In this document: piece by piece, positions 26,949 to 36,096 of the stretch
Layout of the letters: the number at the start of each line of letters is the position of its first letter
How positions within the stretch are numbered: the stretch's first letter is position 1
Origin: QZKY01 sp963666295
GTDB lineage: Bacteria > Pseudomonadota > Gammaproteobacteria > Burkholderiales > Burkholderiaceae_D
Reading direction: 5' to 3'
Assembly: GCA_963666295.1 (NCBI GenBank)
Contig: OY762707.1
Coordinates: 682,001 to 746,000, forward strand
DNA: 64,000 nt
Notes under the pieces: model-generated
The model's database searches: none
Told to the model about the DNA's origin: nothing
Seen by the model: the letters and a program-made list of their open reading frames with translations, nothing else
Program-made: the position numbers and the translations under genes

Positions 26949-28181
26949 ATGGCAACCGCCACACGAAGCAGAAGAGGGACAATTGAAGCCAAAGAAACCG
27001 TTTTTATCTGGCAAGGACAGGACAAGAATGGCAAAATCGTCAAGGGCGAACTTCGTGCGGCAGGAGAGGCCGTTGTTAATGTGACACTGCGTCGCCAGGG
27101 CATTCGCGTTACAAAAATCAAAAAGAAGCGGTTTACCAGCACCAGAAAAATCAAGGAAAAAGACATTGCCGTTTTTACGCGCCAGCTTGCCACAATGATG
27201 AAAGCGGGCGTTCCCTTGCTCCAGTCCTTTGATATTGTCGCTCGTGGCCATGCCAACCCGTCGGTATCCAAATTGATGAACGACATACGCAGCGACGTCG
27301 AAACCGGCACCAGCCTCAACCAGGCATTCCGAAAATTCCCGCTTTATTTTGATCCGCTATTTTGCAATCTGATTGCTGCAGGCGAACAAGCAGGCATTCT
27401 GGAAGACTTGCTCGACCGATTGGCGCTTTACAAAGAAAAGACCATTGCGATCAAGGGCAAGATTAAATCGGCACTGTTCTACCCGACTGCCGTCATTGCG
27501 GTCGCATTTATTGTGACCGCTGTCATCATGATCTGGGTTGTTCCCTCATTCAAGGAAGTCTTCACGAGCTTTGGCGCCGACTTGCCCTGGTTGACGCTAT
27601 TGGTCATCAAGATTTCAGATTATTTTGTCAAATACTGGTACATCATTTTTGGTGCCATTTTCGGTTCGCTCTATTTCTTTTTTCAAGCGTGGAAGCGGTC
27701 TGACAAAATGAAACGCATTATGGATCGCATCCTGCTGCGCATGCCCATTTTTGGCGCTGTTATCCGAAAAGCAACCATTGCCCGCTGGACCCGCACCCTG
27801 TCCACCATGTTTGCCGCGGGTGTTCCGCTAGTCGAGTCGCTTGATTCAGTCGGCGGCGCTTCCGGCAATATTGTCTATGCCGATGCGACAAAAAAAATCC
27901 AGACCGAGGTCAGCACAGGAACCAGTCTGAACGTTTCCATGAGCAACGCCAATGTCTTTCCAAACATGGTGACGCAAATGGTTTCCATTGGTGAAGAATC
28001 CGGCTCACTGGATGACATGCTCAGCAAGGTCGCCGATTTCTACGAGGAAGAAGTGGATGATGCTGTTGCCTCTCTTTCCAGCCTGATTGAACCACTCATC
28101 ATGGTGATTCTTGGCGTGCTGATTGGCGGACTCGTAGTCGCAATGTACCTGCCAATCTTCAAGCTGGGTTCTGTCGTGTAA
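26949..28181 (+). CDS. pilC: Type IV pilus inner-membrane platform protein PilC
   Basis: 410 residues with two T2SSF domains (about 75-200 and 280-400) and three membrane segments. FTRQLATMMKAGVPLLQS and the repeated ARWTRTLSTMFAAGVPLVES are the paired signatures. A strong AGGAGGT ribosome site precedes the ATG. It works with PilB at the base of the pilus. A terminator follows, ending the unit without the usual pilD. Confidence 0.95.
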   Translation: MATATRSRRGTIEAKETVFIWQGQDKNGKIVKGELRAAGEAVVNVTLRRQGIRVTKIKKKRFTSTRKIKEKDIAVFTRQLATMMKAGVPLLQSFDIVARGHANPSVSKLMNDIRSDVETGTSLNQAFRKFPLYFDPLFCNLIAAGEQAGILEDLLDRLALYKEKTIAIKGKIKSALFYPTAVIAVAFIVTAVIMIWVVPSFKEVFTSFGADLPWLTLLVIKISDYFVKYWYIIFGAIFGSLYFFFQAWKRSDKMKRIMDRILLRMPIFGAVIRKATIARWTRTLSTMFAAGVPLVESLDSVGGASGNIVYADATKKIQTEVSTGTSLNVSMSNANVFPNMVTQMVSIGEESGSLDDMLSKVADFYEEEVDDAVASLSSLIEPLIMVILGVLIGGLVVAMYLPIFKLGSVV

Positions 28182-28205
28182 AAGAAGGCCTGTCAACAAG
28201 TCATA

Positions 28206-28239
28206 AAAAAAGCCCTCCGGATATTGGGAGGGCTTTTTG
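28206..28239. terminator. Bidirectional terminator between pilC and sucD
   Basis: An A-run, AGCCCTCC, a short loop, GGAGGGCT and a T-run form a perfect 8-bp core extended by A/T pairs; it serves the convergent pilC and sucD. Confidence 0.9.
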
Positions 28240-28286
28240 TTGTGCGCTTTCAAGCGTGTGCCTTGATTGCGCCGGATGGTTCTGGC

Positions 28287-29165
28287 TTACTTGAGCGCCG
28301 CTCTGAGGATCTTGCCAATGTCGCCCGGGTTTCTGGTTACGGAAATGCCGCATTCTTCCATCACCGCAAGCTTCTCTTGCGCCGTACCCTTGCCACCGGA
28401 AATGATCGCGCCCGCATGACCCATGCGCTTGCCTTCCGGCGCCGTCACGCCTGCAATAAAGCCAACAACCGGCTTGGTCATGTTTTCCTTGGCCCACTGC
28501 GCCGCAATCTCTTCGTCATTGCCGCCAATCTCGCCAACCATGATCACCGCTTCCGTCTCAGGATCGTCGTTGAACATCTTCAAAACGTCAATATGCTTCA
28601 GGCCATTGACCGGGTCGCCACCAATACCCACAACCGTGGATTGGCCCAGACCGTATTCCGCCAACTGACCCGCTGATTCGTACGTCAGCGTACCGGACTT
28701 GGAAACAATGCCTACCGGGCCTTTCTTGTGAATGTGACCTGGCATGATACCGATCTTGAGTTCGTCTGGCGTAATGATGCCTGGGCAGTTTGGTCCGAGC
28801 AGAATCGTGTTTTTGCCTTGCATCTTGTAGCGCGTGCGAATCATGTCGCGTACCGGTATGCCTTCGGTAATGCAGATCACGAATTCCATGCCGGCTTCGA
28901 CCGCTTCGTCAATCGCCGCAGCGGCAAATGGTGGCGGAACGTAAATCACCGATACGGTCGCACCCGTCTCCTGCTTGGCTTCGGATACCGTGTTGAAAAC
29001 TGGAATGTCGAGGAAGGTCGTACCGCCTTTCTTCGGCGTCACACCGCCTACGTAGCAGTCTTTGCCGAAGGCGTAGGCCTGCGACATTTCAGTGTGAAAG
29101 GCGCCAGTCTTGCCAGTCAGGCCTTGCACGATCACGCGTGTGTTTTTATCAATCAATATAGACAT
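28287..29165 (-). CDS. sucD: Succinyl-CoA synthetase alpha subunit
   Basis: 292 residues. The N-terminal CoA-binding fold has VQGLTGKTGAFHTEMS. The ligase part contains GPNCPGIITP, VSKSGTLTYESA and MVGEIGGNDEE. GHAGAIISGGKGTAQEK contains the phospho-histidine. With SucC it makes succinate plus ATP from succinyl-CoA, reversibly. It lies 5 bp after sucC. Confidence 0.97.
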   Translation of the reverse strand: MSILIDKNTRVIVQGLTGKTGAFHTEMSQAYAFGKDCYVGGVTPKKGGTTFLDIPVFNTVSEAKQETGATVSVIYVPPPFAAAAIDEAVEAGMEFVICITEGIPVRDMIRTRYKMQGKNTILLGPNCPGIITPDELKIGIMPGHIHKKGPVGIVSKSGTLTYESAGQLAEYGLGQSTVVGIGGDPVNGLKHIDVLKMFNDDPETEAVIMVGEIGGNDEEIAAQWAKENMTKPVVGFIAGVTAPEGKRMGHAGAIISGGKGTAQEKLAVMEECGISVTRNPGDIGKILRAALK

Positions 29166-29170
29166 CGTTC

Positions 29171-30334
<1,164 letters not shown>

Positions 30335-30753
30335 ACTCGTCCTTAATGATGAGATTTCAAGTGGGCCACCAGTTATCCTCCCCCAGTGGCTTTACTACGC
30401 CTGAACCGACAAACGACTTTACGCATACTTCCGAATACGCAAAAACCACCTCTCCAATCAAACGTAAAATTCAGTTGCAGACTCTTATGGCCTGCTCGTG
30501 ATTGCCAGTGTCAAATCCGTAAACGCCTTTAACTCTCAACAGAGTCTAGGCATAAGACACCAAAGTGCAGTCGCACCCAAGATTTTAAACAGAGTTGCCA
30601 GGCTTACACCAGCGATTCATGGATTTGCTGCCATATAAATGCCTTGCATATCGCTCTTTAGTCGTATCTTGCCGCACTTACCGCACAAATGTGCACAATC
30701 AACTTCGATCTTCGCTTTATTGCAAATAATCACCTAGCTGATCGCAGGCACAA
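30335..30753 (-). promoter_or_regulatory. Long upstream region of sucCD
   Basis: About 420 bp with no coding signal. On the minus strand a TTGACA hexamer (reverse of TGTCAA near 30509) is followed about 19 bases later by CATAAG, a weak promoter candidate. The length leaves room for regulator sites, but I saw no recognisable operator or riboswitch. Confidence 0.35.
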
Positions 30754-30786
30754 AAAAGATGGGCAACTTGCGTCGCCCATCTTTTT
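30753..30786 (-). terminator. Rho-independent terminator of the CoA-transferase gene
   Basis: GATGGGC, a 10-base loop and GCCCATC, with A-runs and T-runs on the two sides; on the minus strand the stem is followed by TTTTTT. It lies 34 bases after the CoA-transferase stop. Confidence 0.85.
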
Positions 30787-30819
30787 ATAAGGATGAAATA
30801 CTACTATCTGACGACAGTA

Positions 30820-32112
30820 TTATTTCTTTCTTCTTTGTGGACGGCTAAATGCACCCGCCTCAGTCATTTCCGCGATCTTGGCATCGTCGAAACCGCAAAC
30901 GTCTTTCAGGATCTCGTTGGTGTGCTCACCCAGCAGTGGGGCGGGGAGAATTTCCGGCACGATACCTTCGGACAGTTTGATTGGCATACCAACCGTCATG
31001 TAGTTGCCACGAACTGGATCCTTGACTTCGGTCCACATCTTGCGATGTGAGAAATGCTCGTCTTTGGAAACGTCTTCGGTAGACATAACCGGACCGCACG
31101 GGAAGTCATTCTCGTTGAACAACGCGGTCAGTTCGAACTTGGTGTAGTCCTTCGCGAAGTCAGAGATGATCTGCCACAGTTCGCCCTGATTTGCACGACG
31201 TGGGCCGATCGTAGCGAATTTCGGGTCGTTTGCCAGCGCTTCGCCACCGATCATGGTCGCGAGTTGTGGCCAGACAGCTTCTTGCAGAACCATGTAAACA
31301 TAGTCGTTGGTGCCGAATGGTTTGCAAGGAATGCAGTTACCGATCTGGCCACCACCAGAGTCGTTACCGGCACGTGGCACGTAGGTCAGACCCAGCGTTG
31401 GACGGCTGTACTCGGACAGTTCGCCCTTGCCATTCATCAGGCGACCATGGTCACGATACTTCACGCGGCACAGGTTCATCACGGAGTCCACCATCGCAAC
31501 TTCGACCATTTGGCCTTTGTTGCCATTGTGGGTACGATGATACAGCGCTGCACAGATACCGATGGCCAGATGCAGGCCGGTACCGGTGTCACCTGTTTGG
31601 GATGGCGTGATGGTCGGAGGACCTTCTGGCACACCGCACATGGACATGGAGCCGGACATCGCCTGTGCGATTGGCTCATAAGCCTTGAAGTTGGCATAAG
31701 GGCCAGATGCGCCAAAGCCTTTCAGCGTAGCGTAAATGATGCTTGGGTTGAGTTCATTCAGCTTTGCATACGGATAACCGAAACGATCCAGAACGCCAGG
31801 ACCGAAGTTTTCCATGATAACGTCGCAATTCTTGATCAGCGCCTCGAAAGCTTCACAGCCTGCAGGGCTCTTCATGTTACAGGTGATGGAGCGCTTGTTG
31901 CCGTTCAGCATCGTGAAGTACAAGCTGTCAATCAAATTACCATCTTTGTCCTTCAGATGGTTCAACTGAACACGTGTAATGTCACCCGTGCCTGGTGGCT
32001 CAAACTTAATTACGTCTGCACCCAGCCATGCGAGCAACTGGGATGAGGTTGGACCCGCTTGTACGTGGGTCATATCCAGGATACGAACTCCTGACAATGC
32101 ATACTTACCCAT
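30820..32112 (-). CDS. Class III CoA-transferase, formyl-CoA/oxalate CoA-transferase-like
   Basis: 430 residues from the ATG at 32110-32112, preceded by GGAGGT at good spacing; a start at 32136 has no such site. It is a CaiB/BaiF (family III) enzyme. In formyl-CoA transferase the key residues are a Gln near 17, an Asp near 169 and a glycine loop. Here they appear as HVQAG (Q18), GDTGTGLHL (D175) and SGGGQIG (about 252-258). These enzymes pass CoA between acids such as formate, oxalate and succinate through an aspartyl thioester. Codon use looks optimised. sucCD lies downstream, so a succinyl-CoA:oxalate transferase is a fair alternative. Oxalyl-CoA decarboxylase is not in the window. Confidence 0.82.
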   Translation of the reverse strand: MGKYALSGVRILDMTHVQAGPTSSQLLAWLGADVIKFEPPGTGDITRVQLNHLKDKDGNLIDSLYFTMLNGNKRSITCNMKSPAGCEAFEALIKNCDVIMENFGPGVLDRFGYPYAKLNELNPSIIYATLKGFGASGPYANFKAYEPIAQAMSGSMSMCGVPEGPPTITPSQTGDTGTGLHLAIGICAALYHRTHNGNKGQMVEVAMVDSVMNLCRVKYRDHGRLMNGKGELSEYSRPTLGLTYVPRAGNDSGGGQIGNCIPCKPFGTNDYVYMVLQEAVWPQLATMIGGEALANDPKFATIGPRRANQGELWQIISDFAKDYTKFELTALFNENDFPCGPVMSTEDVSKDEHFSHRKMWTEVKDPVRGNYMTVGMPIKLSEGIVPEILPAPLLGEHTNEILKDVCGFDDAKIAEMTEAGAFSRPQRRKK

Positions 32113-32730
32113 ATTAACTACCTCCAATGATTTCAATTGGTTAGTTGTGAGTTTTTAATGTTGTTTTTACCGTTCACAGCCGTCAGACAGTGCCGCTCAA
32201 CAACGCTCTAAAAAAACAACCCTAATACATCAAGAACCATCAAGCAGATTAAAATGACCAGAATCAGTCCTCTCGGCATTTATTCATGGGCACAAAAACG
32301 CCCACTTAACAACGAAAAGCAACAGAGCATCTACGCACCCAAACTGCCCATCCGTTGAACCGCGCGTAAAACGACGGTCAATTCTTTTTGATGGCATTTC
32401 ATGCAAACGCCACACCTGAAAAATAGCCCATTCCAAACAGCAGAAAAGGCGTCAAATTAAGATGTTTTTATGGCGTCTTTCATTATGCTAACCGATCAAA
32501 TGCACCTATCGGGCGTTTAAACCCAATACCCATTTGTCGCTTACGGGTTTTGCGGCAGCATCAAAACATTGATTGCAAAACATACAAAACCTGACCAAAA
32601 AATTTTCCATCCCGAAAACTGTTTTTTTACAAAAAAAGTAACATTTTCAATAAACTACGTTTGTCACTATAAATTCCACCAGACCCACTGTTTTTCTGGT
32701 TAAAACAACGTACAGAGCAAGGAGAGCGCT
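32113..32730. promoter_or_regulatory. 618-bp region between the divergent CoA-transferase and nitroreductase genes
   Basis: No ORF with coding character. On the plus strand TTTTCA (32644-32649) and TATAAA (32668-32673) with an 18-base spacer form a promoter candidate for the nitroreductase. For the CoA-transferase no clear pair was found; the leader appears long. A TTGATGGTTCTTGATG direct repeat is readable on the minus strand near 32235-32255. Confidence 0.4.
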
Positions 32731-33393
32731 GTGATAGACAAGAACGACGCATTAGCTGTTTTTCAATTCCGCCACGCCTGCAAAAAATTCAGGGCAGACA
32801 AGAAAATTTCTGACGATGATTTTGCGTTCATTCTGGAAGCAGGCCGGCTTTCGCCCAGTTCATTCGGATTTGAACCCTGGCGTTTCGTTGTCATCCAGAA
32901 CCCGGAACTACGGGCAAAAATGATGAACGTAGTCTGGGGTTCGCAAGGCCATCTTCCGACAGCCAGCCACTATATCGCCATTTTGTGCCGCAAGGATGAC
33001 ATGCGCCATGACTCCAGCTTCATCGACCACCTGATGCGCGATGTTCAGCACCTGCCAGAAGACCGAATCGAACTCAAGCGCGAACGTTTCAAGCAATTTC
33101 AGGAAAAAGACCTGAAGCTGCTAGAAAGTCCACGTACCCTATTTGACTGGGCAAGCAAACAGGCTTACATCGCCTTAGGAAATATGATGACCGCTGCCGC
33201 AATGATTGGCATCGATTCATGCGCCGTAGAAGGTTACGACCTCGAGGCCACAGAAAACCTTCTGGCTGATGCTGGCGTGCTAGACAAAGAAAAATTCGGC
33301 CTCGCCGTCATGGCTGCATTCGGCTACCGCGCCGACCCACAGCCGGCCAAGGTACGACAACCCATGGAGGACATCACCACCTGGGTGACTTGA
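32731..33393 (+). CDS. Nitroreductase family NAD(P)H-dependent FMN oxidoreductase
   Basis: 220 residues from a GTG start with AAGGAGAG before it. The N-terminal FRHACKKFRADKKISDDDF and ILEAGRLSPSSFGFEPWRFVVIQ are the FMN/dimer motifs of the NfsB/YdjA type. The C-terminal FGLAVMAAFGYRADPQPAK, with the usual Arg in the RxP region altered to ADPQP, closes the fold. It reduces nitro compounds or quinones; its native substrate is unknown. Divergent from the CoA-transferase. Confidence 0.88.
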   Translation: MIDKNDALAVFQFRHACKKFRADKKISDDDFAFILEAGRLSPSSFGFEPWRFVVIQNPELRAKMMNVVWGSQGHLPTASHYIAILCRKDDMRHDSSFIDHLMRDVQHLPEDRIELKRERFKQFQEKDLKLLESPRTLFDWASKQAYIALGNMMTAAAMIGIDSCAVEGYDLEATENLLADAGVLDKEKFGLAVMAAFGYRADPQPAKVRQPMEDITTWVT

Positions 33394-33425
33394 GCACACC
33401 AAGGAGGCGCCCACATAATGAGAAA

Positions 33426-33857
33426 TCAGGAATGACGATTCGGGCAATCCGGCTTGGAGCAACGGCAATAAAGCGCCAGTGAATGATCCACAATCTCGAA
33501 TCCGCGCTCACGCGCAATGATTCGCTGGCGTTTTTCAATCTCCTGATCATGAAACTCTTCCACCATACCGCAATCCAGGCAAACCAGGTGATCGTGGTGC
33601 TCTCCCTCGTTCAACTCATAGATTGCCTTGCCCGTTTCAAAATAATTGCGCTTTAACAAGCCAGCCTGCTCAAACTGAGCCAGTACGCGATAGACCGTCG
33701 CCAGCCCGACTTCCATGTTTTCATTAAGCAATACACGGTAAATATCCTCTGCCGCCAAGTGTCGTACATCACTGCTTTGAAATATTTCCAGTATCTTGAG
33801 GCGCGGCGCGGTCGCTTTCAAGCCGCTCGCCTTGAGGTCAGTCTGATTGCCACTCAT
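33426..33857 (-). CDS. fur: Ferric uptake regulator Fur
   Basis: 143 residues. The winged helix has LKATAPRLKILEIF and EVGLATVYRVLAQFEQAGL. The metal sites have GEHHDHLVCLDCG and the C-terminal pair CRCSKPDCP. With Fe2+ it represses iron-uptake genes. It is divergent from bamE, the standard arrangement in beta- and gammaproteobacteria. Confidence 0.95.
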   Translation of the reverse strand: MSGNQTDLKASGLKATAPRLKILEIFQSSDVRHLAAEDIYRVLLNENMEVGLATVYRVLAQFEQAGLLKRNYFETGKAIYELNEGEHHDHLVCLDCGMVEEFHDQEIEKRQRIIARERGFEIVDHSLALYCRCSKPDCPNRHS

Positions 33858-33971
33858 ATCGATTTTATTTGAATTGGTTTTGCAAGGGTGATGTCATATA
33901 CGAACCAAGTGTTTTATCATATAGTGTTTTCGCGTCCCTGCCCAAATAAACCCCCTGAAATGGATGTGGTC

Positions 33972-34502
33972 ATGCAAATGCTGTTTTCTTCTCGTCGGCG
34001 CATCACAACATTAAGCTGCGCCCTATTACTGGCCTTCACCGCCGCGTTGTCTGGGTGTGCCTCGAAAAATCCTCTGACAGAAGAGGTCGAAGCAAAATCC
34101 GAAGCTGTTCCGGCAAGTACGCCCGCCACAGCAGAAACAAAAACAGACAAACTGGACAAGCCCGAATCCACTTTCACGGAACGCTGGTTCGGTTTTCTCC
34201 GCCCATACAAAATCGACGTACAACAAGGCAACTTCGTTTCCAGCGAAGACCTCGCACTCGTCAAGGAAGGCATGAACAAACAACAGGTGCGCTTTATTCT
34301 GGGAACGCCCCTACTAACTGACATGTTCCATGATTGGCGCTGGGATTATGTTTTTCGCCTCCAGAGGGGCAATGGCGACGTCATGGCAAACCGAGCCACC
34401 ATTTTCTTCGAAAATGACCATGTCGTACGCATCGCCAGCACAGAATTGCCCAACGAAGCGGATTACATTGCCAACATCATTAATCCAGAAACAAACCAAT
34501 AA
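33972..34502 (+). CDS. bamE: Outer-membrane assembly lipoprotein BamE
   Basis: 176 residues from ATG 33972 (ATGs at 33960 and 33978 are also possible; no ribosome site decides). A signal peptide with lipobox LSGC is followed by an unusually long acidic/Thr-rich linker of about 40 residues. The BamE domain has KIDVQQGNFVSSEDLALVKE, MNKQQVRFILGTPLLTD and WDYVFRLQRG. It is part of the BAM complex. dapB follows closely. Confidence 0.9.
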   Translation: MQMLFSSRRRITTLSCALLLAFTAALSGCASKNPLTEEVEAKSEAVPASTPATAETKTDKLDKPESTFTERWFGFLRPYKIDVQQGNFVSSEDLALVKEGMNKQQVRFILGTPLLTDMFHDWRWDYVFRLQRGNGDVMANRATIFFENDHVVRIASTELPNEADYIANIINPETNQ

Positions 34503-34511
34503 AACCGACTC

Positions 34512-35318
34512 ATGAAACAAACAAGAATTGCCGTTTCCGGCGCCAGCGGCCGCATGGGTCGCATGCTCATTGAAGCCGTCACCAATGCAGACGACACCAT
34601 ATTAAGCGGCGCACTGGACGGGCCGAACTCCACAAACGCAGGTACAGACGCGGCGCACTTTCTCGGAAAAACGTCAGGCGTGCTAATTGAGCAGGATATG
34701 GCTCGTGGGCTAAACAATGCTGAATACCTGATTGATTTCACCCGTCCGGAAGCGACGCTGAAATATCTGGATTACTGCGCAGAGCACGGCATCAAGATGG
34801 TCATCGGCACCACGGGATTCAGTGAAGAAGAGAAAGTGGCCATAGCCAAAGCAGCCGAGAAAACGGCAATTGTTTTTGCGCCCAACATGAGTGTTGGTGT
34901 CAATGTCACAATGAAATTGCTTGAAATGGCCGCCAAAAACTTTTCCAGCGGCTATGACATTGAAATCATTGAAGCGCATCACCGCCACAAGATCGACGCA
35001 CCCTCCGGCACGGCACTCAAAATGGGCGAAGTCATTGCCAATGCAATCGACCGTGATTTGAAGGCATGTGCCGTTTATGCCCGCAAAGGCGTTACCGGCG
35101 AACGTGACCCCTCCTCAATCGGCTTTGCCACCATCCGTGGTGGCGATATCGTTGGCGACCATACCGTCCTGTTTGCCGGCATTGGCGAGCGCATCGAAAT
35201 TTCGCACAAATCATCCAGCCGTGTCAGTTATGCACTCGGCAGCCTGCACGCTGTACGCTATCTGGCCGACAAGACTTCCGGCCTCTATGACATGCAAGAC
35301 GTCCTCAGCTTACGCTAA
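34512..35318 (+). CDS. dapB: 4-hydroxy-tetrahydrodipicolinate reductase
   Basis: 268 residues. Nucleotide-binding VSGASGRMGRMLIEAV; active-site HHRHKIDAPSGTALKMGE; GTTGFSEEEK and the C-terminal SSRVSYALGSLHAVRYL. It makes tetrahydrodipicolinate for lysine and peptidoglycan. It lies 9 bp after bamE and 4 bp before tonB. Confidence 0.96.
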   Translation: MKQTRIAVSGASGRMGRMLIEAVTNADDTILSGALDGPNSTNAGTDAAHFLGKTSGVLIEQDMARGLNNAEYLIDFTRPEATLKYLDYCAEHGIKMVIGTTGFSEEEKVAIAKAAEKTAIVFAPNMSVGVNVTMKLLEMAAKNFSSGYDIEIIEAHHRHKIDAPSGTALKMGEVIANAIDRDLKACAVYARKGVTGERDPSSIGFATIRGGDIVGDHTVLFAGIGERIEISHKSSSRVSYALGSLHAVRYLADKTSGLYDMQDVLSLR

Positions 35319-35322
35319 ATGG

Positions 35323-35979
35323 ATGCCCACCTCGTGGCCCGTCAAGCCTGCCGCCATCGTTGCATCCGTTGGGTTGCATGCATTCGTGCTCGCAGGGGCG
35401 GGCTGGCTTGTCGGTACCGTACAGCCTGAAAACGCCCCGGCGAAGCGACTGGACATCTCACTCGTTCCGGCACATGTTTCAACGACGCAGATAAAGCAAC
35501 ACAACGTCAAGCGTACCAAGGCATCCTCTGCCACGCACGTAAAAACAAATAAAACTGCGACACAGCCAAAAACAAAATCCGTGAGGGTTGCCGATGCGCC
35601 GCCTGAATCGGCGCAACCGGCCGTTATCCCAAACCAGGAAAGCAGGTCGGAAACGCCAAAGCAGGCGCCCGCAGAAATCACGACAGCCACCCATGTCCAC
35701 CTATCCGCGCAACAAGTTGCCAGCAACCGCAAACCGGTGTATCCCAGACTGTCGCGACGCCTTGGCGAAGAGGGCATCGTCATTCTAAAAGTGTTTGTCA
35801 CTGCCGAAGGTAGAGCTGGCCAAGTGCAACTTCATAATTCCAGCGGACACCCCTTGCTGGACGAATCGGCCCTCCTCACGGTACGCACCTGGCGCTTCCA
35901 GCCCGCCGCAATCAATGGGCAACCCATCGCCGAGTGGTATCAATTGCCCATTCCCTTCATGCTCCTGGATCACTCTTGA
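35323..35979 (+). CDS. tonB: TonB-family energy transducer
   Basis: 218 residues from ATG 35323; the frame is open further upstream, over dapB, but this start puts the membrane anchor (AAIVASVGLHAFVLAGAGWLV) at the N-terminus. A Lys/Thr/Pro linker (about 50-130) follows. The C-terminal TonB domain has YPRLSRRLGEEGIVILKVFV, GHPLLDESALLTVRTWRFQPA and WYQLPIPF. It couples inner-membrane proton force to outer-membrane receptors. No exbB or exbD is adjacent. It lies beside fur/bamE/dapB. Confidence 0.88.
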   Translation: MPTSWPVKPAAIVASVGLHAFVLAGAGWLVGTVQPENAPAKRLDISLVPAHVSTTQIKQHNVKRTKASSATHVKTNKTATQPKTKSVRVADAPPESAQPAVIPNQESRSETPKQAPAEITTATHVHLSAQQVASNRKPVYPRLSRRLGEEGIVILKVFVTAEGRAGQVQLHNSSGHPLLDESALLTVRTWRFQPAAINGQPIAEWYQLPIPFMLLDHS

Positions 35980-36056
35980 AATGCCGTTAGTACCAATCCG
36001 TTTCCGTTAACCTGAAAATCACGCACAATGGCGAATTTCGCTCCCCGATGAACCAG

Positions 36057-36062
36057 TATAAT
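36057..36062 (+). promoter_or_regulatory. Perfect -10 hexamer upstream of leuS
   Basis: TATAAT lies 34 bases before the likely leuS ATG (36097). The -35 is poor. An upstream ATG at 36061 lies inside this hexamer, which supports the downstream start. Confidence 0.45.
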
Positions 36063-36096
36063 GACGGGTTTACACCTATTCACAACCCGACCCACC

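Noticed and set aside
31054..32046. 330-codon plus-strand ORF opposite the CoA-transferase
   Set aside because: Shadow frame; the minus-strand gene has clear family motifs and a ribosome site.
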